Shown here one piece after another: positions 1-7,586 of a stretch of DNA of 64,000 bases. The position numbers and the translations under genes are program-made. The notes beneath the pieces are model-generated. The model saw only the letters and a list, made by a program, of their open reading frames with translations, was not told where the DNA came from and ran no database searches. Every line of letters begins with the position of its first letter. The stretch's first letter is position 1. The stretch is from UBA6912 sp963792895 (GTDB taxonomy: Bacteria > Actinomycetota > Acidimicrobiia > Spongiisociales > UBA5794), in the NCBI GenBank assembly GCA_963792895.1, contig CAWBYA010000001.1, positions 124,001 through 188,000 of the forward strand. The letters are read 5' to 3'.

Positions 1-472
1 CCTCGCACTCCATGCCGAACATCGCACAGGCCAGCGACAAGGCACTCCCCCACTGACCGGCACCCGTCTCGGTCGTGAGCTTCCGCACGCCCTCGGCGGC
101 GTTGTAATACGCCTGTGGCACGGCGGTGTTGGGCTTGTGGGAGCCGGCCGGGCTCACGCCCTCGTACTTGTAGTAGATCCGGGCCGGCGTATCGAGCATC
201 TTCTCGAGACGACGTGCCCGATAGAGCGGCGTCGGCCGCCACAGCCGGTAGATGTCCAGCACCTCGCCAGGGATGTCGATGTAGCTGTCCGTGGAGACTT
301 CCTGGCCGATGAGGGCCATCGGGAACAGCGGAGCGAGATCGTCGGGACCGATCGGCTGATGGGTCCCAGGGTGAAGCGGAGGCGGCGGGGGCTCCGGCAG
401 ATCCGGGATGATGTTGTACCACTGGGTGGGCATCTCGCTCTCGTCGAGCGTGATCTTGGTGTACTCCGCCAT
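1..472 (-). CDS. trpB: TrpB2-type tryptophan synthase beta chain (partial, 3' end outside window)
   Basis: PLP enzyme of the TrpB2 branch, which condenses indole with L-serine to tryptophan. Only the N-terminal ~157 residues are in view. Seen: a proline-rich N-terminus with a PDLPEPPPPPLHPGT segment, then IYRLWRPTPLYRARRLE, then KYEGVSPAGSHKPNTAVPQA. The last contains the SHKPNTA motif with the PLP lysine (about residue 114), typical of TrpB2 rather than TrpB1. The ATG at 472 is preceded by AGGAGAGAG. It lies 25 bp after the kynureninase stop on the same strand, so it probably belongs to the dioxygenase-kynureninase operon. A biosynthetic enzyme there is unexpected; a salvage or serine-dehydratase-like role is possible. 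No trpA is visible. Family call is firm, role in this operon uncertain. Confidence 0.93.
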   Translation of the reverse strand, partial: MAEYTKITLDESEMPTQWYNIIPDLPEPPPPPLHPGTHQPIGPDDLAPLFPMALIGQEVSTDSYIDIPGEVLDIYRLWRPTPLYRARRLEKMLDTPARIYYKYEGVSPAGSHKPNTAVPQAYYNAAEGVRKLTTETGAGQWGSALSLACAMFGMECE

Positions 473-497
473 TGCTCTCTCTCCTGACGTCGAACGG

Positions 498-1628
498 TCA
501 GAGGCTGCGCACGATCCCCAGCAGGGTATCGACGTCGCCCTCATCGTGATAGATGCCGAACCCGATGCGCAACCGGTCACCCCGCCGATCGGTGACGACA
601 CCGGCTGCATCGAGACGATCTTGCAGTGTCGCTGCCTGCGTGGAACGAAAGGTGAGGAAGTGGCCCCGTTCAGCGACGGATCCCCACTCGGGAATCAGCT
701 CCCCGAGGGCGGCATTCTCGAGGCCGGTCACGAACAGCTCCATCAGACTCAACACCCGGGCATGGATGGTCGAGACGTCGACACCCTCGCTCCCGAGCAG
801 TCGCTGCACGGCGTTGAACCGGTAGAGCGGTGTCGGATCGAACGTTGCCCCCCAGAAGCGACCTGCATCGCCGGCGTACGGGACGCCCCCCTGCTCCCCT
901 TCTAGTGCACCGAAGCCCGCAAACCAGCCGGTATCGATGGGCCGCGGCACCACGCCGGGTGGGCAATGCATGAAGGACGCACCCTCCCCCGCCATTGCGT
1001 ACTTGTAGCCGCCCGACAGGTAGAAAACTCGCGTGGAGATGCCCCCCAGGTCCGTTGGGATCGCCATGAAGCCGTGGTATCCGTCGATGACCACCACGGG
1101 ATCGACGGGAAGTGCCCCGACGATCCCGGCGAGGTCAGGCACGGCGTAGCCCGAGTCGTAGAAGACCTGGCTGACGTACAGCAGGTCGTGATCGTCGTGG
1201 GCTGCGTCGACGAACCGCTCCGGAAAGGTCACAAACGGCTCGACGGGCACACGGTCGACGTGGGCGAGCTTCTCCTCCTCCCACCGATCGGCTTGCCGCC
1301 GGAAGCTGTGGAACTCGCCGTCTGTGGTGAGGATGCGAAGCGGTCGCGGCAGAGAGGAGGCGAGCCGGATCACCAGCTCGTGCGTGTTGGGAGCGATGGC
1401 GATGGTGGCCGGATCCGGGAGTCCGAGGCGATCCGCGACGTGCCGTTGCATTTCCGGAACGACCTCCTGGAAGACGAGGTCCCACTTGTGGTCGGCATGC
1501 TCGGACGCGTCCCGCCACGCCTGGTTGTGGGCCGCCTGCGTGACATCGGGCCACAGGTGATGGGAATGTGCTGCGAAGTGGAGCCGGTCTGCGTCCAGGA
1601 AGCTCCGGAACCAGTGGCGATAGCTCAC
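498..1628 (-). CDS. kynU: Kynureninase-like class V aminotransferase-fold enzyme
   Basis: Predicted PLP-dependent hydrolase cleaving L-kynurenine to anthranilate and alanine. The 376-residue protein has the fold-type I layout: N-terminal HFAAHSHHLWPDV, a central VVIDGYHGFMAIP (PLP-ring aspartate), then YLSGGYKYAMAGEGASF with the likely Schiff-base lysine, followed by DTGWFAGFG, which parallels the GWFGH block of kynureninases. Slightly shorter than typical bacterial KynU (about 400-420). Its ATG overlaps the dioxygenase stop (ATGA), so the two are translationally coupled, which supports the kynureninase assignment over other class V enzymes such as cysteine desulfurases. Product anthranilate is the substrate for the ligase and monooxygenase encoded nearby. 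The exact substrate is inferred from context. Confidence 0.85.
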   Translation of the reverse strand: MSYRHWFRSFLDADRLHFAAHSHHLWPDVTQAAHNQAWRDASEHADHKWDLVFQEVVPEMQRHVADRLGLPDPATIAIAPNTHELVIRLASSLPRPLRILTTDGEFHSFRRQADRWEEEKLAHVDRVPVEPFVTFPERFVDAAHDDHDLLYVSQVFYDSGYAVPDLAGIVGALPVDPVVVIDGYHGFMAIPTDLGGISTRVFYLSGGYKYAMAGEGASFMHCPPGVVPRPIDTGWFAGFGALEGEQGGVPYAGDAGRFWGATFDPTPLYRFNAVQRLLGSEGVDVSTIHARVLSLMELFVTGLENAALGELIPEWGSVAERGHFLTFRSTQAATLQDRLDAAGVVTDRRGDRLRIGFGIYHDEGDVDTLLGIVRSL

Positions 1629-2731
1629 GTGGCGTCCCGGGTCGGGTGGAAGCGCATCGCCTCGGCGATCGTCGGAGGGAGGTCGGGCAGGACCGAGCGG
1701 GGGATGAAGAATGTCGAGAGGTCGAACAGGTCGGCCCAGACGCGGTGGCGCTGGGCCGTCTCGCGCAGGTAGTCGTGTCCCGTCGTTCCGCCCGTACCGA
1801 TCTTCGACCCGATCATGCGCAACACCATGATTGCGTGCTTGGAGCGCCAGGTCGTGAAGCCCTCGTCGACGTCCATGAGGGCCTGCAACACCCGGAAGGG
1901 GAGCTGGAGAATCGGCTCGTCGCGATACAGGTTGATGAGGAGGGCGGCGAGAAACGCTTCGTGACCGAGGCGTCGTTCACCTTTCGATCGCAGCTCCTCA
2001 TACCGCTTCGGGTCGAAGAGCGTCTCGAACATCTCTGCGGTTGCATCGAACCGGACGAGTTGTTCCCTCCTGCCGGCAGGGTTGAGATTCGGGTTGTCGC
2101 TGATCAAAGAGCGATCCGTGGCGAGCATGCGGTCGACGGCATCGCGATAGAGCTTCCAGAAGTCGAAGTCCCCGAGGTGGAGAAAAGGTGTGCGCTCGAG
2201 CCACGCATCGACGAGCTCGAACAGCGACGGGCGGGCGTGCGATGCCTCGAGGACGGCGCGATGCTCCGCTGAGAACCGAGTCGTGTAGTCCGCCTCGTTG
2301 ATGAGCATCCGGCGCTCGTGTGGCAGGCCGAGCAGGTTCTCGATCAGCCGGAACTGCAGGCTCTGGAAACCGCTCGCGGGCACGAGCAAATCGCGGAAGT
2401 CGAGGAAGTCGAGCGGGGTCATGGTCTCGAGAACATCGATGTGGTCCATCAGGATCCGCTGTATCGCCACCACCCTTTCGAGGCGGGAAACGACGCGGCC
2501 CATCTCCCGCTCGGGGATGACGGGCCGGCTGAAGACCTCGAGGACATCCTCGAGCTCGTGAAGGATCTGCTTGAACCACAGCTCGTACGCCTGGTGCACG
2601 ATGATGAACAGCAGCTCGTCGTGGGCTTCGTCGCCGAGCCGCGCCGACTCCGGTGCTTGGCTGCCCAACAGGCGGTCGAGTTGGAGGTAGTCGTGGTAGT
2701 ACACCGGCTGTCGCTCAACCCAGTCTTTCAT
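1625..2731 (-). CDS. kynA: Tryptophan 2,3-dioxygenase
   Basis: Haem enzyme opening the indole ring of L-tryptophan to N-formylkynurenine, the first step of the kynurenine pathway. Clear family blocks: VYYHDYLQLDRLLGSQ, ELLFIIVHQAYELWFKQILHE (substrate-base histidine), SGFQSLQFRLIENLLG, and near the C-terminus RSKHAIMVLRMIGSKIG with the axial haem histidine and TGGTTGHDYL. 368 residues, longer than the ~280-residue proteobacterial forms and nearer the eukaryote-like length because of a central helical insert. I chose ATG 2731 because GGGAG lies 8-12 bases upstream and homology begins at once; a start at 2839 would add 36 non-conserved residues. First gene of the minus-strand operon, divergent from the CoA ligase. 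Confidence 0.96.
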   Translation of the reverse strand: MKDWVERQPVYYHDYLQLDRLLGSQAPESARLGDEAHDELLFIIVHQAYELWFKQILHELEDVLEVFSRPVIPEREMGRVVSRLERVVAIQRILMDHIDVLETMTPLDFLDFRDLLVPASGFQSLQFRLIENLLGLPHERRMLINEADYTTRFSAEHRAVLEASHARPSLFELVDAWLERTPFLHLGDFDFWKLYRDAVDRMLATDRSLISDNPNLNPAGRREQLVRFDATAEMFETLFDPKRYEELRSKGERRLGHEAFLAALLINLYRDEPILQLPFRVLQALMDVDEGFTTWRSKHAIMVLRMIGSKIGTGGTTGHDYLRETAQRHRVWADLFDLSTFFIPRSVLPDLPPTIAEAMRFHPTRDAT

Positions 2732-2844
2732 GCCGATGATCTCCCGCTGGCGTGGCCGGCGGGCAACCTGAGAACCGTTCGTGATGGCGAGGCCGCCTGC
2801 GCCGTGAATATCATGCTCATCCCGACGATCGCAGACCAAGCGCC
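2732..2844. promoter_or_regulatory. Divergent promoter region between dioxygenase and CoA ligase
   Basis: This 113-bp gap separates divergent kynA and the aryl-CoA ligase, so it must hold both promoters and is the natural place for a tryptophan/kynurenine/anthranilate-responsive operator. I could not pick convincing -35/-10 pairs or a clean palindrome. The ligase ATG at 2845 has no obvious Shine-Dalgarno, so a leaderless message is possible. Confidence 0.4.
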
Positions 2845-4380
2845 ATGCCGCAATCAGCTCCCGGCCGTGCCGTTCCCGTCGAGGTGAACCTGGCGGATGT
2901 CCTCCTCGCTGCCCGTGTCACCGAGGGCCGAGGTGATCGGATCGCCCTCCGGCTTTCGGATCGCACGATGACCTACGCCGATGTGGAGGCGCTTGCGGCG
3001 GGTTACGCAGCTGCACTCACTGATGCCGGGGTCCGTAGGGAGGAGCGAGTCGTGCTGATTGCTCGCGACGGCGCCGACTTCGTCGGAGCGCTCTTCGGCA
3101 CCCTGAAGCTGGGTGCGGTGGCCGTGATGGTGAACCCCGACCTTGCGACGCCCCGCATCGCCGAGATCCTGCGCCTGGCTCGCCCAGGCGCCGTCGTTGC
3201 GGGACACGACCTCTCGGTGGCTGCGGCAGACGCCATGTCGATCGCCGGCGTTGCCCACCACCCCCTGCTCGACACGTTTGCCGACGCAATCACCCACGAG
3301 GTCTCGTTCCCTGCTGTGGCCACTCATCGTGACGACCCGGCCCTCTGGCTGTTTTCGGGCGGCACCACGGGCGTGCCCAAGGCCGTGGTCCAGACCCACG
3401 GGGCGTTTCTCAACACCACGCTCCGATACGCACACGAGACGATCGGCTACCGCGAAGACGACATCACGGTGGCGATTCCCAAGCTCATCTTCGGCTACGC
3501 AACCGGCTCCAACCTCTTCTTTCCCTTCTCCGTCGGCGCCTCGGCCGTGCTGTTCCCCGAGCACCCCACCCCGGCGATCGTGGCGGAACAGATTGCCCGC
3601 CATCGTCCGACGATCCTCGTCACTGTTCCCACGATGATCGCCAAGATGCTCGCCGACCCGGTCGTCGCCTCCGCCGATCTGTCGTCGTTGCGCTTCGCCA
3701 CGTCGGCGGGCGAGGCACTCCCCGCTCAGCTCTACCACCAGTGGAAGGCGGCCTACGGCGTCGAACTGCTCGACGGGCTCGGCACAGCCGAGATGTGGCA
3801 CATCTTCGTGACGAACCGGCCCGGCGACGTCAAGCCGGGAACCCTCGGCAAACCCGTCGCGGGGTTCGATGTCCGCATCTGCGACGAGAACGGGATGGAG
3901 GTCGCAGATGGTGAGATCGGCAGGCTCTGGGTGCGGGGCCGATCACGTGCGTGGGGCTACTGGCGCGACCTCCCGCGAACAGAACAGGCGTTCCTGGGCG
4001 AGTGGTTCGTCGGCGGCGACCTCGTGCGGCGAGACGCGGACGGGTACATCGAGCACCACGGCCGGGCGGACGATGCGATGAAAGTGTCCGGCAAATGGCT
4101 TGCGCCGCAGGAGGTTGAAGGCTGTTTGCTCGAGCACGAGGCGGTGGTCGAATGCGTCGTGGTCGGCGTCGCCGACGCCGCGGGGCTGGTCAAACCTGTG
4201 GCCTTCGTGGTGCCTCGCGAGCGAACGGCCGAGCTCGAGCAGGTGTTGATCGACCATGTCCTGGCGCGACTCGAGCCCTACAAACACCCCAGAAGCGTCG
4301 TTCTCATCGACGAGTTCCCCAAGACCCACCTCGGCAAGGTCGATCGGCGGGCGCTCCTCGGGATGCTCGCGGGCGAGTGA
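2845..4380 (+). CDS. abmG: Aryl-CoA ligase, benzoate-CoA ligase family (probable 2-aminobenzoate-CoA ligase)
   Basis: ANL-superfamily adenylate-forming enzyme, 511 residues, the usual benzoate-CoA ligase length. Seen: LWLFSGGTTGVPKAVVQTHG (P-loop/A3), GSNLFFPFSVGASAVLFPE, the A5-like LLDGLGTAEMWHIFVTN, GGDLVRRDADGYIEHHGRAD (A7/A8) and a C-terminal PKTHLGKVDRRAL with the catalytic lysine. The overall pattern matches benzoate/2-aminobenzoate-CoA ligases better than acetyl-CoA synthetases. Divergent from kynA-kynU, which make anthranilate, and close to an anthraniloyl-CoA monooxygenase/reductase homologue, so anthranilate + ATP + CoA -> anthraniloyl-CoA is the best inference. Benzoate or another aryl acid cannot be excluded from sequence alone. 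Confidence 0.88.
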   Translation: MPQSAPGRAVPVEVNLADVLLAARVTEGRGDRIALRLSDRTMTYADVEALAAGYAAALTDAGVRREERVVLIARDGADFVGALFGTLKLGAVAVMVNPDLATPRIAEILRLARPGAVVAGHDLSVAAADAMSIAGVAHHPLLDTFADAITHEVSFPAVATHRDDPALWLFSGGTTGVPKAVVQTHGAFLNTTLRYAHETIGYREDDITVAIPKLIFGYATGSNLFFPFSVGASAVLFPEHPTPAIVAEQIARHRPTILVTVPTMIAKMLADPVVASADLSSLRFATSAGEALPAQLYHQWKAAYGVELLDGLGTAEMWHIFVTNRPGDVKPGTLGKPVAGFDVRICDENGMEVADGEIGRLWVRGRSRAWGYWRDLPRTEQAFLGEWFVGGDLVRRDADGYIEHHGRADDAMKVSGKWLAPQEVEGCLLEHEAVVECVVVGVADAAGLVKPVAFVVPRERTAELEQVLIDHVLARLEPYKHPRSVVLIDEFPKTHLGKVDRRALLGMLAGE

Positions 4381-4395
4381 CACCGGAGGACACGA

Positions 4396-6294
4396 CTAGA
4401 TCTCGACCTGAACGCCCACTTCGATGACGCGGTCGCGCGGCAGACAGAAGAACCCTGCGGCGCTCGATGCGTTGCGGTGCATGAACCCGAAGAATCGCTC
4501 GCGCCATATGGCCATCCCTGGGCGCTCGCTTGCGATCACCGACTCCCTGCCGAGAAAGTAGACAGCGTCGGTTCGGCTGAACCCGAAGACGGGAGAGACG
4601 ATGTTGCCGAGGGCCGTCGGCACGTCCGGCTCTTCCATGAAGCCGAACCGGAGTTCGACCTGAGCGAAGCCCTCGCCGAGGTCGTGGACGTTGTGTCGCT
4701 GCGCCTGCGCGACGCGAGGCACGGATTCAGTTTGCACGGACACGAGCGCCACCGACTCGTGAATCACCTCGTTGTGACGGAGATTGGCGAGCAGTGCCGG
4801 TGGCGTTGCCCCAGACTGCGGGAACAGATATACGGCAGTGCCGGCGATGCGTCGCTGCGGGTGCTCGGTGATGGAGCCGATGAAGCGTTCGATAGGCAGG
4901 TCACCCCGTCGCAAGCGGGCGGCCAGCAACTCCCGGCCGCGTTCCCACGTGGTCATCGTCGTGAAGACCGCCGCACCGACCAGCAGCGGGAACCATCCTC
5001 CGGCAGGGATCTTGACGATGTTGGCGGCGAAGAACGCCATGTCGACGAGCCCGAACCCGATCGAGAGCGCGAGGGCAACGGCTCGCGGCCATCGCCACCG
5101 CTCGCGCATGACGAAGTACAGCAAGATGGTCGTGATCACCATCGTGGAGGTGACGGCGACGCCGTACGCAGCGGCGAGATTGGTTGACGACCCGAAGGAG
5201 AAGACCAGGCCGACGCAGCCGACCATCAGCGCCCAGTTGACGGTCGGCACATAGATCTGCCCGAACTGGCGGTCCGACGTGTGGTCGATGCGCACCCTGG
5301 GGAGATAGCCGAGCTGGATTGCCTGCATCGTCAGCGAGAACGCCCCCGAGATGAGGGCTTGGGAGGCGATGACCGTCGCCAGCGTCGCCAGCACCACGAG
5401 CGGCACCACCGCCCAATCGGGCGGCATGGCATAGAAGGGGTTCGAGATGGTATCCGGCTGTTGGATGAGGAGCGCGCCCTGGCCGAAGTAGTTGAGGAGG
5501 AGGGCGGGAAACACGATGGAGAACCAGCCGAGCCTGATCGGTCGCGACCCGAAGTGGCCCATGTCCGCATAGAGCGCCTCGCTTCCGGTGACCACGAGGA
5601 ATACGGCACCGAGCGCGAGAAAGCCGAGCTTGGGGTGCGTGGTGAACAGTGAGAAGGCATGCGTCGGGACAACGGCTGCCAGCACTCCGGGCTCGCCCAC
5701 CATGCGATACAGCCCCAGCGAGGCCAGAACGGCGAACCACAGGATCATCACGGGGCCGAAGATCGCCCCGATGCTCGCCGTTCCCTTGCGCTGGATGCTG
5801 AAGAGCAGGACGAGGATGACGGCCGCTGCCGGCACGACGATGGACTCGAGCGCAGGCGACGCAACGGCAACGCCCTCGACGGCGGACAACACCGAGATCG
5901 CCGGTGTGATGACGCCGTCGCCGTAGAGCAGCGCGGTGCCGAACAACCCCAGCAGCACGAGGCCCCAGCGGACCCCACCTCGGCGTCCCCGGTTGGCAGG
6001 CGTGATGAGCGCAGTCAGGGCGAGGATCCCCCCTTCGCCGTGGTTGTCGGCGCGGATGACGAAGACGAGGTACTTCACGGTGACCACGATCACGAGCGAC
6101 CAGATCATCAGCGACAGCACACCGAGCACGTTCTCTCTCGTGACTGCCAAACCTTCAGCGGCGAGGAACGACTCGCGGAGCGCATAGAGCGGGCTCGTAC
6201 CGATGTCGCCGTACACGACGCCGAGGGCGCCGAGCGACATGAGGAGCAGGTACTTGGGTCCGCGTTCGGTCGGCCTGCGATTCGGATGGGTCAT
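4396..6294 (-). CDS. kup: Kup-family potassium uptake protein
   Basis: K+/H+ symporter of the KUP/HAK/KT family. The signature GDIGTSPLYALRES is at the end of the first membrane helix, about 12 hydrophobic segments follow (to about residue 450), and then comes a soluble C-terminal domain. Motifs NHGEGGILALTAL, GSEALYADMGHFG and the QGALLI region are all intact. About 632 residues, normal for the family. I prefer ATG 6294 (with GGGCGGA upstream) to a GTG at 6315. Convergent with the ligase (15-bp gap) and 115 bp downstream of the acyl-CoA dehydrogenase. Functionally unrelated to the surrounding catabolic genes, so it is probably an interloper in the cluster. Confidence 0.96.
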   Translation of the reverse strand: MTHPNRRPTERGPKYLLLMSLGALGVVYGDIGTSPLYALRESFLAAEGLAVTRENVLGVLSLMIWSLVIVVTVKYLVFVIRADNHGEGGILALTALITPANRGRRGGVRWGLVLLGLFGTALLYGDGVITPAISVLSAVEGVAVASPALESIVVPAAAVILVLLFSIQRKGTASIGAIFGPVMILWFAVLASLGLYRMVGEPGVLAAVVPTHAFSLFTTHPKLGFLALGAVFLVVTGSEALYADMGHFGSRPIRLGWFSIVFPALLLNYFGQGALLIQQPDTISNPFYAMPPDWAVVPLVVLATLATVIASQALISGAFSLTMQAIQLGYLPRVRIDHTSDRQFGQIYVPTVNWALMVGCVGLVFSFGSSTNLAAAYGVAVTSTMVITTILLYFVMRERWRWPRAVALALSIGFGLVDMAFFAANIVKIPAGGWFPLLVGAAVFTTMTTWERGRELLAARLRRGDLPIERFIGSITEHPQRRIAGTAVYLFPQSGATPPALLANLRHNEVIHESVALVSVQTESVPRVAQAQRHNVHDLGEGFAQVELRFGFMEEPDVPTALGNIVSPVFGFSRTDAVYFLGRESVIASERPGMAIWRERFFGFMHRNASSAAGFFCLPRDRVIEVGVQVEI

Positions 6295-6409
6295 GGTCCG
6301 CCCAAGCCTCGGCACAATCGGGTTGCGCCCCCGATGTCGCTGTGCACCGATACCTCCCGCTCGCTCGGGCGGCGCACGTTAGGGCGCACACGGACCGGTG
6401 ACATCCGCC

Positions 6410-7576
6410 TCAGCCGTAGATGCGCCGTGCGATGATCGAGCGCTGGACCTCCGACGCACCCTCGTAGATGCGCGGAGCTCGCACGTCGCGGTAGAGCCGC
6501 TCGAGCAGGTGGCCGCGTTCGAGGCCGCGAGCCCCGTGGATCTGGATGGCAGCATCCACCACCCGCTGCGCCGCCTCGGTTGCATGGAGCTTCGCCATGG
6601 ATGACCGAATCGTCAACGGCTCGGCGCCGACGTCGAAGGCGCGGGCGGCGTCGTGCACCACCAGGCGCGCCGTGTGCGTTGCCACTTCCATCTCGGCCAG
6701 CGCATGCCCAACGGCCTGCATGTCGCGCAAGGGCCCTCCGAATGCCCGCCGGGTGGCGGCGTGGTCGATCGCCGACTCGAGCGCAGCCTGGGCCATGCCG
6801 ACTGCGAATGCGCCCACCGACGGGCGGAAACGGTCCAGGGTCCGCATGGCGACCTGAAAGCCGCGATCGAGCTCGCCGAGAAGGTGCTCCGGCGGGACGT
6901 ACACCTCGTCGAGCTCGAGGGTGCCGATGGGATGTGGAGAAAGCAGCTCGAGTGGCCGTCCTCCGCGGCCTTCGCTCTCGGCCGGCACCAGGAAGGCCGA
7001 CACGCCTCGCGCCCCCGCGTCTGCCGTGGTGCGAGCGAACACGGTGTAGACGTCCGCTTCCGGAGCGTTGGAGATCCACGTCTTGGTTCCGCTCAGCCGC
7101 CAGCCGTCGCCGTCGCGCTCTGCCCGCATCGCTAGAGCGGCGGCGTCTGACCCCGCACCCGGCTCGGTGAGGGCAAACGCAGGGATCATGCGGCCCGCTG
7201 CGACCTCTGGGATCCACCGGCGCGCAATCTCCGAGCGGCCCGATTGCAGTATCGGATATGCCCCGAGCCCTTGCATTGCCAGGGCCGTCTCCGCTTCCGG
7301 GGACTCGACTGCCACGGCCTCTCGGAGCAGGCAGAGCACCATCGCAGACACCTCACCCGGCTGCGCGCCGCCGTGAGACTCAGGGAACAGCTGGGGAACG
7401 AGTCCGGCACCGGCAAGAGCGGCCACGAGCGTTCGGTTGAGGATGCCCGGGGGCTCCGACTCTGCCAGAGGCGCCATGTCGCTGCGTGCGATCGCTCTCG
7501 CACGGTCGTAGAGGGCGGCCTCGGCGTCGCTGAGATCGGCCGGGCGCGGCAGCTGGGGTCGCCATTGCGCCGTCAT
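6410..7576 (-). CDS. Acyl-CoA dehydrogenase
   Basis: FAD-dependent alpha,beta-dehydrogenase of acyl-CoA thioesters, 388 residues. Seen: IPAFALTEPGAGSDAAALA and GTKTWISNAPEADVYTVFA (FAD/substrate binding), a middle beta-domain, and a C-terminal four-helix domain ending IYEGASEVQRSIIARRIYG, the standard ACAD terminus. The start lies 10 bp after the monooxygenase/reductase stop on the same strand, so the two are co-transcribed. In the anthraniloyl-CoA route an ACAD is expected in the beta-oxidation-like steps after ring reduction and deamination; this is the likely role. The particular substrate is not readable from sequence. Confidence 0.94.
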   Translation of the reverse strand: MTAQWRPQLPRPADLSDAEAALYDRARAIARSDMAPLAESEPPGILNRTLVAALAGAGLVPQLFPESHGGAQPGEVSAMVLCLLREAVAVESPEAETALAMQGLGAYPILQSGRSEIARRWIPEVAAGRMIPAFALTEPGAGSDAAALAMRAERDGDGWRLSGTKTWISNAPEADVYTVFARTTADAGARGVSAFLVPAESEGRGGRPLELLSPHPIGTLELDEVYVPPEHLLGELDRGFQVAMRTLDRFRPSVGAFAVGMAQAALESAIDHAATRRAFGGPLRDMQAVGHALAEMEVATHTARLVVHDAARAFDVGAEPLTIRSSMAKLHATEAAQRVVDAAIQIHGARGLERGHLLERLYRDVRAPRIYEGASEVQRSIIARRIYG

Positions 7577-7586
7577 GTTGTCGCGC

